NCBI GenBank assembly: GCA_025362495.1
Contig: JANYGI010000084.1
Span: 62,001 to 126,000 of the forward strand
From: Byssovorax sp.
Lineage (GTDB): Bacteria; Myxococcota_A; Polyangia; Polyangiales; Polyangiaceae
Direction of reading: 5' to 3'
Length of the DNA: 64,000 nt
Part shown: in pieces, positions 34,345-45,806 of the stretch
Numbering within the stretch: the first letter of the stretch is position 1
Layout of the letters: each line of letters opens with the position of its first letter
Program-made: the position numbers and the translations under genes
The notes under the pieces: model-generated
The model's input: the letters and a program-made list of their open reading frames with translations, nothing else
Databases searched by the model: none
Told to the model about the DNA's origin: nothing

Positions 34345-35841
34345 CTAGAAGCCCTTGGGGGCGAAGGGGAGGATCGTCTTCAGGTCCTGATCGTTGAATC
34401 GCAATTGCAGGCCGACGAAGTAGTCGCGTCGGTCTTTGTTCAGGATGTCGTCGACGCCGCCGAGCAGCCACAGCTTGCGGATGAACTCGTATGCGAGGGC
34501 GATGCGCCAGCGCGGCGAGAGCTCTTCGCCGAAGCCGAAGAGGTCCTGTCGCAGCTCGAAGCGATCGTCGAGGAGGTGCAGATCGAGGCCGAGGCCGCCG
34601 GTCGACTCCTTGATGCCGAAGCGGCCGGTGAAGGGCCCGAAGCGCTTGGCGAACTGGAACGAGAAGCGGAACGAGTTGGTCGTCGTCGTGGTGATCGTGC
34701 GGTAGTGCGGCGGCAGGTTGGGGTTCGTCGTGTCGACGTCGGCCTGCTCGAAGCTCGTTTTACCGCGCGGATCGTTGACCAGCTCGATCAGGTAGTATTT
34801 ATCCTCCGAGGGCTGGAGGCGGAGCTCGACGTAGCTCTTGATGGTGTTGGCGAGGAAGTTGTAGTCGGTCCGCAGGCCGACGATCGTCTGCACGCGGCCG
34901 ATGCCACCGACGAGATCGCCGACGTCTTCCACGACGCCCTCGACCTCGTTGATCAGCGTCTCGTCCTTGGTCAGGCGGCCGATCGTGCCCTCGCCCTTGT
35001 CGAGGCGGGCCGCGACGGCGTCGGCGTGCGCGAGCGTGGACTCGAGGCTGGCGCTGGCGCGGTTCACCCGCTCCATCGTGCTCTTGATCTCGCCCGTCTT
35101 GCCGGGAGCACCAGGTGCGCCGGGTGCGCCAGGTGCGCCGTCGGCCCCCGTCGCCGTCATCTTGCGGATGTCGTCCGAGACCTGCTTCACGTTGTTGAGG
35201 ATCTCGGCGATCTGCGGCCGCGAGTCCCCCGTGATGCCGTTGACGTTGGCGATGACCGCGCGCACGCCGGCGCGGTTCTCCTTCACCGTCTCGTTGAGCT
35301 GCTCGGTCACGTCGGCCAGGTTCTTGAGGATCTGGGCGATCTGCTCCTGGCCCTTGTCGGTGCCGACGGTGTTCTTGAGCGTGCCCGTGACCGTCTTCAC
35401 GTCCTTCAGGATGTCGGCGATCTGGCCCTGCAAGGACTGGATCGTCGGCTCTTCCATGAAGTGGGTGATCTCGCCCTCGTTGGGGATCCGCGGGCTCCCC
35501 TCGGTGCCGGGCGCGAGCACGATCAGCGACTCGCCGATGAGGCTCGTCGCGCGCTTGCCGATGGCCGCGTCGTCGAAGAGCACGAAGTCGGGCTTCATCT
35601 TGATGTCGACGCGCGCCTTGCCGTTCTCGAGCGAGAGGCGATCGATCACGCCGACCTGGATGCCGGAGATCAGCACACGCGACCGCGGTGCGATGCCCGT
35701 GACGTCGGGCAAGTACGCGTGGACGCGGTAGCCGTTCTCGGTGCCGGCGCCCGGCGCGACGAAGCGGTAACCGCCGTACGCGGCGCCCGCTAGCGCGAGC
35801 GTCATCAAGCCGACCTTCGCTGCCCTGGTGAAATCGGCCAT
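34345..35841 (-). CDS. MCE/MlaD-family lipid-transport protein
   Basis: A 498-residue protein with one N-terminal TM helix (about 9-26), an MCE domain (about 36-115: VHAYLPDVTGIAPRSRVLISGIQVG, given in part as VTGIAPRSRVLISG), then long amphipathic helices (120-300) with a collagen-like interruption GAPGAPGAPG, and a C-terminal about 170 residues of alternating strands that look like a small outer-membrane-type beta-domain ending in F. MCE proteins form hexameric tunnels moving phospholipids between membranes. MlaE/MlaF partners are not adjacent. The beta-domain would let one protein contact both membranes; this is inference. Confidence 0.88.
   Translation of the reverse strand: MADFTRAAKVGLMTLALAGAAYGGYRFVAPGAGTENGYRVHAYLPDVTGIAPRSRVLISGIQVGVIDRLSLENGKARVDIKMKPDFVLFDDAAIGKRATSLIGESLIVLAPGTEGSPRIPNEGEITHFMEEPTIQSLQGQIADILKDVKTVTGTLKNTVGTDKGQEQIAQILKNLADVTEQLNETVKENRAGVRAVIANVNGITGDSRPQIAEILNNVKQVSDDIRKMTATGADGAPGAPGAPGAPGKTGEIKSTMERVNRASASLESTLAHADAVAARLDKGEGTIGRLTKDETLINEVEGVVEDVGDLVGGIGRVQTIVGLRTDYNFLANTIKSYVELRLQPSEDKYYLIELVNDPRGKTSFEQADVDTTNPNLPPHYRTITTTTTNSFRFSFQFAKRFGPFTGRFGIKESTGGLGLDLHLLDDRFELRQDLFGFGEELSPRWRIALAYEFIRKLWLLGGVDDILNKDRRDYFVGLQLRFNDQDLKTILPFAPKGF
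35104..35139 (-). repeat. 4 x 9-bp repeat encoding collagen-like Gly-Ala-Pro
   Basis: Four tandem 9-bp units within the MCE gene each encode Gly-Ala-Pro. They lie in the linker between two helical stretches and may vary in copy number. Confidence 0.8.
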
Positions 35842-35953
35842 GAGAAGAGGACCGAGACGGTAGCACGGCTCTCCGATTTACAGGACCCGCCATCGGCCCC
35901 CGCGCGATGCGAAAAGTCCGGGGCCGCGTTCCAGCCCCGAAACCAAGCCGATT

Positions 35954-38059
35954 TCAGCGTTTTGGAAGGGGCGATACGCGCGCGAGAGCGAGGCCACGCA
36001 GGGCCGCCTGGTTCGTCTCGTAGGGATCGATCTGCAGGTGGGCCTCGACCACGAGGCGGACCTTGAAGCGCGGAAAGAGGGGCAACACCTTCGCCGCCGA
36101 GTCGGGCAGGTACGTCGGGATCGGGCTCGTGCCGCCGCAGTGGAGCAGCGCGCGGAGGTGGATCCCTCCGAAGACGGTGCGCCGCTGGTAGTGCCGCTGC
36201 TCGGTGAGCACGCGCTCGGTCTGCGCGTCGAGGTAGCCCGGCGCGACGACGCGCTTGCCCTGGCTCCAGGCCTCGCGGATGCGAAGCGTCATCCCCTCGG
36301 CCACGGCGGGCGCGGTGGCGAGGCCGGGGATCGCCAGGAACTGGCGCGCGACGTCGATCGACGCGCGGAGGTTCTCGTCGTTGCCCTGGAGCGGCGTCAC
36401 CGTCGTCACCGTCGCGCGGAGCGTCTCGATCTCGTCGAACGGGAGCTGGAGCTCGCCAGCGACGAGCAACAGCGGCGGGATCAGCTTGCCGTCGTCGCGC
36501 ACCGCCGCGATCAGCGCCTCGTTGATCTCGATGGCGATCGACGGCGTCCCGCGCGCGAGGATCTCGAAGATTTCCCTTCGATCTTCGACCTCGGCGGGAT
36601 CCTTCGCGAACGCCGGATCCTCGAGATCGGGATCGGGCGGGCGCTTCTCGAGGTCGAGCAGCAGCGGTCGCCAGCGCGGCGTCCGGCGGATGCGCGGCAT
36701 GCTGTCGGCGTCGTGAAACACGAGCTGGACCGCGCCGTCGACCTCGATCCGCGGTGACGACGCGCGCGGCGAGGACGACGACGCTGACGACGGCGTCGCC
36801 GGCGACGGGGTGCTCACCCGCGACGACGCCGGCGCGGGCGGCGCGACCGGGAGCGGCACCGGAACGGCGCGAAGCGACGGCTCGGGGACGCGCGCGAACC
36901 AGGGCTCGGCCGCCGTGGAGGCCGCCGCCGCGCTCGCGGACGCGAAGAGCACGCCGCTCGTGTGGAGCGACGGTCCGCCTTGCGGCGAGGGCATCGGCGG
37001 CGGAGGCGCGGTGGTCGGCGGTGAGCCGAACAGCACGGGATCGGAGTGACGCGGCGGCGGTATCGGCGGCGGCAACACGGCCGACGGCGTCGACACCGGA
37101 GCGGTCGGCACCGTGATCCCCGACGGGTTGGCGCGGAACGGGAGCGCCGCCGCGACGGACACGTTCACGTGGGTCGCGCTCGGCGGAGGAGGCGGCGTCG
37201 GGGCTTCAGCTCGCGCTGAAAACGGGAGCCCGGGGAGCTTGAGATTCGCCATCGAGAGATCGAACGGCATCGTCAGCGCGGGCGGCCGCTGCGTCGGCAT
37301 CGACGCGTGCTCGTCGCCGTCGAGATCCTTCGCGTCGGCGCCGGCCACGACGCCGAGCTCGTCGAGCGGGCCCTCCACGTCGTCGAGCGGGCCCTCGATC
37401 TCGTCGCCCCGTGCGAGGTCGTCGACCGAGATCATCTGCAGGCGCCGCGGCGGAATGTCGGCCCACGTCGGCTCCTGGCCCGACTGCGCGAGGAGCACGA
37501 GGACGGTGCCGGGCTCGTCGGCGCTGCGCAGCGGGATCGCCACGCGGAACGTGAGCGAGCAGATCGCCCGCGCGGTGTCGATCCACAGCGTGTCGGCCTC
37601 GAGCTCGAGGCGCTGCGGCGCGCCGAGGCGATCGAGGAACGCGAACGGCCGCACGCCCGGCAGCCGCGTCAGCAAGCGCGGGTGCTCGGCGTGGAGGTTC
37701 TCGAGCAGCAGCCGCTCGTCCGGGCGGATGGCGGCGAGCGGGCCGAGCTCCTCGTCGAAGGGCGCTTCAGCCTGGATTTCGAGCTTGGAATTGACGTCGC
37801 CCACCACGACGTGCGCGACCGGCGCGCGCCCGGGCTGGCCGCCGCGCGGGAACCCCGGGCCGATGAGGACGATGCCCGCGCTCGCGCGCGACGCGACGCG
37901 ATCCTCGTCGTTGATCGGCTGCTGCTCGGGCGCGAGCGGCGACTCGCCGGGCTCGAGCGTGAAGGTCGCCTTGCAGATCACCGTGAGCGTGGTCGTGCCC
38001 GCGCTGGGTTGCCAGGCGACGGAAGCGACGGGGAGCGCGGAGAGCGAGACGACCTCCAT
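35954..38059 (-). CDS. DUF2169-domain protein
   Basis: About 701 residues from ATG 38059. An N-terminal DUF2169 domain (about 1-200) opens with a strand-rich WQPSAGTTTLTVICKATFTLEPGE, the family start; DUF2169 proteins often sit with type VI secretion or pentapeptide-repeat genes. A long Pro/Ala/Ser low-complexity linker (about 270-440) separates a second globular region (450-700) that also has DUF2169-like end features (QRRTVFGGIHLRALLHCGG). No secretion genes adjoin it. The linker gene segment contains a 21-bp tandem duplication (about 37359-37400) giving EGPLDDVEGPLDE. The function is unknown. Confidence 0.8.
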   Translation of the reverse strand: MEVVSLSALPVASVAWQPSAGTTTLTVICKATFTLEPGESPLAPEQQPINDEDRVASRASAGIVLIGPGFPRGGQPGRAPVAHVVVGDVNSKLEIQAEAPFDEELGPLAAIRPDERLLLENLHAEHPRLLTRLPGVRPFAFLDRLGAPQRLELEADTLWIDTARAICSLTFRVAIPLRSADEPGTVLVLLAQSGQEPTWADIPPRRLQMISVDDLARGDEIEGPLDDVEGPLDELGVVAGADAKDLDGDEHASMPTQRPPALTMPFDLSMANLKLPGLPFSARAEAPTPPPPPSATHVNVSVAAALPFRANPSGITVPTAPVSTPSAVLPPPIPPPRHSDPVLFGSPPTTAPPPPMPSPQGGPSLHTSGVLFASASAAAASTAAEPWFARVPEPSLRAVPVPLPVAPPAPASSRVSTPSPATPSSASSSSPRASSPRIEVDGAVQLVFHDADSMPRIRRTPRWRPLLLDLEKRPPDPDLEDPAFAKDPAEVEDRREIFEILARGTPSIAIEINEALIAAVRDDGKLIPPLLLVAGELQLPFDEIETLRATVTTVTPLQGNDENLRASIDVARQFLAIPGLATAPAVAEGMTLRIREAWSQGKRVVAPGYLDAQTERVLTEQRHYQRRTVFGGIHLRALLHCGGTSPIPTYLPDSAAKVLPLFPRFKVRLVVEAHLQIDPYETNQAALRGLALARVSPLPKR

Positions 38060-38067
38060 TGCACGGC

Positions 38068-38073
38068 ACTCTA
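38068..38073 (-). promoter_or_regulatory. putative -10 element TAGAGT, leaderless start of DUF2169 gene
   Basis: On the minus strand TAGAGT is 8 nt before ATG 38059. The intergenic gap to the divergent gene is 44 bp and also holds TATCCT for the other direction. Confidence 0.42.
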
Positions 38074-38091
38074 TCACCGCGACGCTGCGTG

Positions 38092-38097
38092 TATCCT
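38092..38097 (+). promoter_or_regulatory. putative -10 element TATCCT, leaderless start of dikinase-like gene
   Basis: TATCCT (in GTGTATCCTCGG) is 6 nt before ATG 38104. Confidence 0.45.
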
Positions 38098-38103
38098 CGG
38101 ATC

Positions 38104-40095
38104 ATGCCTCGATCGCTCCCGGCTTCTTTCGCGCGCGCCGCCGCGTTCGCGCTCGCCGTCGCCTCCGCAGCGGCCTGCGGTGACGGTCTGCCGCGGGCGC
38201 TCGTGCCGGGCGGCGAGACGACCGCCGGCGACGTCGATTACGCGGGCAAGATCGACTCGCCCGCGGCGTGGACGGCGCTCGCGGCGCGCCCCGGCTCGGC
38301 GCACCTCTCCCACACCGAGGTGGTCAAGGTGATCGTCGACAGACACACTTCGCGCATCTACTTCACGCAGACGCGCAAGTGGCCGCTGCACTTCGATTTC
38401 GCCGAGAAGTACCTCTCGTCGCTCAGTGATCCGGTGCCCGGGCTCGCGCTCTTCAACCAGCTCGAATACCACAGCGACGATCGCCGCTTCATCCTCGCCA
38501 ACATCACTCATTACCTCGACGCCGACATCTGGTCACTCGAGCTCTTCGCCAACGACGAGCTCGGCCTCGATCCCACCGCGCAGATGTTCCACGACGTGCA
38601 GAAGCTGACGTTCTTCGGCGACCGTCTCCGCTATCGCCCCGTGTCGGAGAAGCACGAGCGCGATCTCGCCGCGGTGCGCGCCAGGATGCCAGTCGTCACC
38701 AGCGACGAGATCTTCGGCAAGCTGCGCTATCAACCGCTCGAGCTCGGCGAGTCGTACGGATACCTGCGCATCTTCTCGAAGGACCATCCGCCGGTGCCAG
38801 CCGCGCTGCGGCCCTACGATCTGGTGGTCCTGGGCGAGCTCCCCGAGGATTTACCGGTGGTGTCGGGGGTGATCTCGGATCAGCTCCAGGCGCCTCTCGG
38901 GCACATCAACATCCTTTGCCACAACCGGGCGACACCCAACATGGCGCTCCGCGGGGCGACCGAGGATCCGGTGGTGACGGCGCTCCACGACAAGCTGGTT
39001 CACCTCGTCGTCGAGGGGCAGTCGTACACGATCGAGCCGGCGACGATGGCCGACGCCGAGCGCTCGTGGGCCTCGAAGCGCCCCGCCGCGAGCTCGACGC
39101 CTCCGCGCGACGATCACGACGTGGGTATGCCGCTGCTGTCCGACAAGGCTGCTCTCGAGGTCTCGCTCGTGGGCGCCAAGGCCTCTCAGCTCGCCAAGGT
39201 GTCGCGGGTGCTCCCGGAGAGCGCCATTCCAAGGGCCTTTGGGCTGCCGTTTCATGCCTACGCGCGCTTCCTGGAGGCCAACGGCTTTGGCCCGAAGATC
39301 GCGGCGATGCTGGCCGATCCGGCCTTCCACAGCGATCCTGAGAAGCGCCGCAAGGACCTCGACGCGCTCCGGGCCGCGATGGAAGCGGGCGTGGTGCCCG
39401 ACGACGTGCTGCTCCCGCTGATGGCGCGGATCAAGGCCACGCTGCCCGCGGGGGCGCTGCGCTTCCGATCGAGCACCAACGCCGAGGATCTGGCGGGCTT
39501 CAACGGAGCTGGCCTGTACCGATCGGCGAAGGTGAAGGATCCAACCGATCCCGAGCAGGTGCGCAAGGGCCTGCGCGACGTGTGGGCGAGCGTGTGGCTC
39601 TGGGGCGCGTTCGAAGAGCGGGAGTTCTACCGGATCGATCACGCGCGGGTGGGCATGGCGATCCTGGTCCAGGTGTCAATCGACAGCCAGGTGGCCAACG
39701 GGGTCGCGCTGACGGCGAACCCCTTCAATCAGGGGCAGCCCGCGTATTTCATCAACTCGCAGATCGGCGGCGGGAGCGTGACCGGCGCGCGCGGCGACGA
39801 GGTGCCGGAGCAGATACTCTATTACACCTTCGCTGACGCCCGCGGGATCGAGCGCCTCTCGAAGAGCTCGCGCATGAACGGCGCCGATCTGCTGAGGACG
39901 CGGGAGGTGCTGGAGCTGGTGGGCTATCTGGAGAAGATCCACGCGGTGTTCACGGGCGACATGTTCGGGATGAGCGGCGACGCCGTCGACGTGGAGTTCC
40001 TGGTCGAGGCGCCGACGCGCAAGGTGCTAATCGTCCAGGCGCGGCCCTACTCGCTCACGTGGTCGGGGGACCGACGGTGGAAGTACGCGCAGTGA
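38104..40095 (+). CDS. exported dikinase-like lipoprotein (PEP synthase/glucan-water-dikinase fold)
   Basis: A 663-residue protein with a lipoprotein signal peptide (SAAAC, Cys25). The N-terminal about 230 residues have no clear family. A swivelling phosphohistidine-like domain comes first (LGHINILCHNRATPNMAL, candidate His267), followed by a PEP/pyruvate-binding ATP-grasp domain (ALRFRSSTNAEDLAGFNGAGLY at 451-472, GVALTANPF, and the ending VEFLVE with LIVQARPY). His domain before ATP-grasp is the order of glucan water dikinases. ATP is not expected where lipoproteins reside, so it may phosphorylate nothing, be retained inside, or use another donor. Confidence 0.83.
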   Translation: MPRSLPASFARAAAFALAVASAAACGDGLPRALVPGGETTAGDVDYAGKIDSPAAWTALAARPGSAHLSHTEVVKVIVDRHTSRIYFTQTRKWPLHFDFAEKYLSSLSDPVPGLALFNQLEYHSDDRRFILANITHYLDADIWSLELFANDELGLDPTAQMFHDVQKLTFFGDRLRYRPVSEKHERDLAAVRARMPVVTSDEIFGKLRYQPLELGESYGYLRIFSKDHPPVPAALRPYDLVVLGELPEDLPVVSGVISDQLQAPLGHINILCHNRATPNMALRGATEDPVVTALHDKLVHLVVEGQSYTIEPATMADAERSWASKRPAASSTPPRDDHDVGMPLLSDKAALEVSLVGAKASQLAKVSRVLPESAIPRAFGLPFHAYARFLEANGFGPKIAAMLADPAFHSDPEKRRKDLDALRAAMEAGVVPDDVLLPLMARIKATLPAGALRFRSSTNAEDLAGFNGAGLYRSAKVKDPTDPEQVRKGLRDVWASVWLWGAFEEREFYRIDHARVGMAILVQVSIDSQVANGVALTANPFNQGQPAYFINSQIGGGSVTGARGDEVPEQILYYTFADARGIERLSKSSRMNGADLLRTREVLELVGYLEKIHAVFTGDMFGMSGDAVDVEFLVEAPTRKVLIVQARPYSLTWSGDRRWKYAQ

Positions 40096-40242
40096 CGGGA
40101 GCCGCGACCGAGGAGAGCGCGCCCACCACAAATACGGCCGCCACGGCCAACGCTTGATGCGTCCATGAAACCCGGACGCGAGCCGGTCGAACCCCTGCCG
40201 CGCCTTCGCCGCCGCCGGGAAAACCTGCTAGCTCTCTCGTCG

Positions 40243-41682
40243 ATGCGGCGTGCGGTAGCGGCCCTGATTCTCCTCGTGATCCCGGGCCTGACCGGCTGCG
40301 TCGGGTCAAGGCCGCTCGGTCCGGCCTCGCCGAACGGCGCGACTCCCGGCGTGAAGCAGCCGGCCATTTCCGCCGGCGCGGCGGCGTGGATCCCCGCGTA
40401 TTCGCCGGCCCAGCTCGCGCTGCTGGCGCCCACCGAGCACGCGATCCAGACGCCGGCGACGCGCGTCGTCCCCGATCTCGAGCGCTTCTGGTACGCCAAC
40501 AACCGCAAGCTCGAGGAGCCCGAAGACGCCCTCAAGTTCACCCGGATGGTGGCGACGATCCTCAGCGATTCGCCTCGATTTTATGCGCTCGACGCCGTCG
40601 CGGGCGACGTCGAGAACGCGTCGATGCAGTACGGGCCAAAGGGGATCGAGCCCGACGGGTGGTCGGTCGCGCGACGCGGCGCGAACGGCGTGGGCGAGCT
40701 CGCGGTCGCGCCCGGCGCGGCCGAGGCGCGCGGGGATTTCGATCGGGGGCAAGCTCTCGCCGCGAAGGGGGATGCGGCCGGCGCGATCGCGGCTCTCCAG
40801 GCAGCCGCGTTGAAGAGCCCGAAGGCTCCGGTGATCGCGGCGGCGCTCGCGGCGGCCCTGGTGAAGGCCGGCAAGATCGACGACGCCGAGCGCGCGTACA
40901 GCGGCGCGATCGCGGCCGATCCCACGTTTGCGCCGCCGTACTTCGGGCTGGCCGAGCTGGCCGAGAAGCGCGGCGACGTCGCCGGGGCGAGGAAATCGCT
41001 GGCCGAAGGGCTCGCGTATCAGCCCGATTCGAAGAGCGCGCTCGCCCTGGCGAAGCGGCTCGGCGGGGGCGGCCTGCGGGTCGCGCCGTTCGCCATCTTC
41101 CTCGACGTCGACAGCGCCGGCGCGATCCACGTGGCCACGACCGAGGGCAACGCCGCGCAGATGTACGGCGGTTGCCGCGCGGTGATGCGCTACGAGCCCG
41201 AGGTCCGCGCGCAGATCTTCGAACAGCCCGCCGAGACGCCCTACTACCTGAGCGTCGTCGAAGAGGTGATCTGCCTCGAGGCCGCGCTCGGCGCCTACAT
41301 GGTCGATCGCAAGGACGACGAAAGGCCCGACCCCGGCCTCGACGAGCTGGTGTCGCTCGCGCACGAAGAAGGCCTGTCGGGCTACGTGATGTTCGAGATC
41401 CTGGGGCAGCACCGGCCGGAAAGAGCGCGGATCGCTCCGCCGGACGTGCATCGAGCCATGGTCCGCTACGTCGAACGAGACCTGTTCGGGCAGAAGCCGG
41501 CGCCGGCCGGCGTTTACACCGTCCACCGCGACGAGACCGACGACGAGCAGGAGCTGGAAGAAGCGATCGAGACGAAGGTCCGCGAGGCCGCACGACGGGC
41601 CGGACGGGACATCGCTCGCGACGTGCAGCGGCAGGTCCGGCGAGGCGTCCACCCTCGCCCGCCCAGCGATGACGACGAGTGA
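40243..41682 (+). CDS. TPR-containing lipoprotein
   Basis: A 479-residue lipoprotein; start ATG 40243 places the lipobox LTGC at Cys19, while an earlier in-frame start would bury it. The middle (about 175-275) has three TPR-like helical pairs (GQALAAKGDAAGAIAALQAAAL, GKIDDAERAYSGAIAADP, GDVAGARKSLAEGLAYQP). The C-terminal half is a globular region with ILGQHRPERAR and an acidic/basic helical tail ending DDDE. I do not recognise the family. A near -10 hexamer TAGCTC lies 8 nt before the ATG. Confidence 0.75.
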   Translation: MRRAVAALILLVIPGLTGCVGSRPLGPASPNGATPGVKQPAISAGAAAWIPAYSPAQLALLAPTEHAIQTPATRVVPDLERFWYANNRKLEEPEDALKFTRMVATILSDSPRFYALDAVAGDVENASMQYGPKGIEPDGWSVARRGANGVGELAVAPGAAEARGDFDRGQALAAKGDAAGAIAALQAAALKSPKAPVIAAALAAALVKAGKIDDAERAYSGAIAADPTFAPPYFGLAELAEKRGDVAGARKSLAEGLAYQPDSKSALALAKRLGGGGLRVAPFAIFLDVDSAGAIHVATTEGNAAQMYGGCRAVMRYEPEVRAQIFEQPAETPYYLSVVEEVICLEAALGAYMVDRKDDERPDPGLDELVSLAHEEGLSGYVMFEILGQHRPERARIAPPDVHRAMVRYVERDLFGQKPAPAGVYTVHRDETDDEQELEEAIETKVREAARRAGRDIARDVQRQVRRGVHPRPPSDDDE

Positions 41683-41713
41683 CAGACAAGAAGCCGGGAG
41701 ATCGAGCTTGGTG

Positions 41714-42886
41714 ATGATCGAAGCGGCTTCAAAGCAGACGTTACTGGCAGCCGGTGTGATCGCCCTCGCGAGCGTCGTGGCGACGCCGGCGCACGCGGAG
41801 TCGCCGCCGCTCGTGTGGAAGTCCGCGACCCAGTCGCCGCGCCCGGCCGCGCCCGACGCGAAGCAGGCGCCGCTCCTGGCGCTCTGCGGTGGATCCGACG
41901 CGGCGCTGACCGAGGTCGCCGCGCGCTCGGCGCATCGTCAGCTCGACGGATCGTCGCTGCTCGGCGCGGACGAGCTGGCCTTCAATTTACGGGCGGCGGG
42001 CGATCCGCACGTGTGGCCGCGCGCGTGGTCGATCGCCGGGACGGCCCTCGACGACGAGGACATCGCGAAGCGCGTGAAGGCCTGGATCGCGCCGTGGAAC
42101 ACGCTCGGGACGCGGCGCTGCGGCATCTCGCGCACCAAGGGCGCCGACGGGATGACGGTGGTCGCCGCCGTGGCCATCGACGCGCTGGCCGACCTCGCGC
42201 CGCTGCCGACGACTGCGCGCGTGGGGCAGTGGATCACCCTCGACGGGACGATGCTGGTGCCGACGAGCGAGGCCAAGGTCGTGCTGCTCGGGCCGCGCGG
42301 GGCGCCGAAGACGGTTGTCGCCTCGCTCGCCGGCTCGAAGATCCACTCGACGTTCTCGGTCGATCAGCCCGGCGCGTGGATGGTGCAAGTCCTCGCGACC
42401 GTGGCCACGGGGCCGCGTCCGGTGCTCGAGGCGATGGTGTTCGCGGGGGCCGCGCCGCCGTCGTCGTTCGTCGCCGTGGCGGCCCCGGGCGAGTCCGCCG
42501 CGAAGGGCGCGAAGGACGATGATCAGGGCATGTTCCAGATGATCAACGCCGCCCGCGTCGCCGAGCAGCTCGAGCCGCTCGTGCGTGACGCGGCGCTCGA
42601 CAAGCTGGCGCGCGCGCACTCGGAAGAGATGCTGCGCGTGCGGATGGTCGGGCACGACGTCGGCGGCGGCGATCCCGCGGCGCGGATCAAGGCGGCCGGC
42701 ATCAAGGCGCACGTGGCCGGCGAGAACGTGGCGAGCGCCGGGACGCTCGAGAACGCCCACCGGGCGCTGTGGGCGAGCCCTTCGCACCGCGGAAACCTGC
42801 TGCTCGACAAGTTCACCCACGTCGGCGTCGCCGTCGTCCGCGCGCCCGATGGGATGGTGTGGGTGACCGAGATGTTCAAGGGCTAG
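41714..42886 (+). CDS. secreted CAP/SCP-domain protein
   Basis: A 390-residue exported protein: signal peptide ending in THAxA-like PAHA-ES, a beta-rich domain (about 35-260) of unknown family, a short linker and a C-terminal CAP domain (about 272-390) containing MINAARVAEQLEPL, AHSEEMLRVRMVGHD, GENVASAGT, and WASPSHRGNLLLDKFTHVGV, the classic four-motif CAP core with both His residues. Bacterial CAP proteins are extracellular and mostly of undefined activity. Its ORF overlaps the previous gene, so cotranscription is likely; ATG 41714 (GTG 41711 adjacent) follows GGGAG. Confidence 0.87.
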   Translation: MIEAASKQTLLAAGVIALASVVATPAHAESPPLVWKSATQSPRPAAPDAKQAPLLALCGGSDAALTEVAARSAHRQLDGSSLLGADELAFNLRAAGDPHVWPRAWSIAGTALDDEDIAKRVKAWIAPWNTLGTRRCGISRTKGADGMTVVAAVAIDALADLAPLPTTARVGQWITLDGTMLVPTSEAKVVLLGPRGAPKTVVASLAGSKIHSTFSVDQPGAWMVQVLATVATGPRPVLEAMVFAGAAPPSSFVAVAAPGESAAKGAKDDDQGMFQMINAARVAEQLEPLVRDAALDKLARAHSEEMLRVRMVGHDVGGGDPAARIKAAGIKAHVAGENVASAGTLENAHRALWASPSHRGNLLLDKFTHVGVAVVRAPDGMVWVTEMFKG

Positions 42887-42928
42887 AGGGAATCGCCGCC
42901 GGCGGGCTGCGCGGGCGCTTTTCCTGTG

Positions 42929-42934
42929 TATTCT
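42929..42934 (+). promoter_or_regulatory. putative -10 element TATTCT, leaderless start of Hsp70 operon
   Basis: TATTCT (in TGTGTATTCT) lies 7 nt before ATG 42942. Confidence 0.45.
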
Positions 42935-42941
42935 ACGGGCA

Positions 42942-45398
<2,457 letters not shown>

Positions 45399-45401
45399 TC
45401 T

Positions 45402-45806
45402 GTGAGCGAGGCGAGCCCCGTCGGGACGAACGCGATCGACAGGATCCGGGACAACCCGTTCTACGTGCTCGGGCTGCGCCCCGACGCGACCCGGCAGGCG
45501 ATCGAGCGGCAAGGGACGAAGCTCCTCGGCATGCTGGAGCTCGAGCTGAAGAGCGCGACGAGCTACCCCACGCCGGTGGGTCGCGCCGCGCGGACGCCGG
45601 AGAAAGTGCGCGCCGCGATGGCCGAGCTGCGCGAGCCGTCGCGGCGCCTCGAGCACGAGATCTGGGCGCGCCTCGAGCCCGAGGCGATGCCCGCCGCGCC
45701 GCGCGACGTCGCGCCGATCGACGACGAGATCGCGCCCCGCGCCGGGCAGGCCGCTGATCCCTGGCCCGACGCGTTCGTCGCGCTCGGGTGGAGGGCCGGC
45801 CGATGA
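45402..45806 (+). CDS. small J-domain-like partner of the Hsp70 protein
   Basis: A 134-residue protein that starts at GTG 45402, three bases after the Hsp70 stop. Residues 16-70 resemble a J-domain start (NPFYVLGLRPDATRQAIERQGTKLL, given in parts) but there is no HPD tripeptide; two further helices rich in Arg/Glu follow (EKVRAAMAELREPSRRLEHEIWARL). The last 50 residues are Pro/Ala/Asp-rich. I infer an inactive or unusual J-like co-chaperone or adaptor dedicated to the upstream Hsp70. It overlaps the next gene by ATGA. Confidence 0.75.
   Translation: MSEASPVGTNAIDRIRDNPFYVLGLRPDATRQAIERQGTKLLGMLELELKSATSYPTPVGRAARTPEKVRAAMAELREPSRRLEHEIWARLEPEAMPAAPRDVAPIDDEIAPRAGQAADPWPDAFVALGWRAGR

Noticed and set aside
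37359-37400. 21-bp tandem duplication in the DUF2169 gene
   Set aside because: Two imperfect copies within a low-complexity linker; too small to be reported as an element, noted in the gene entry only.
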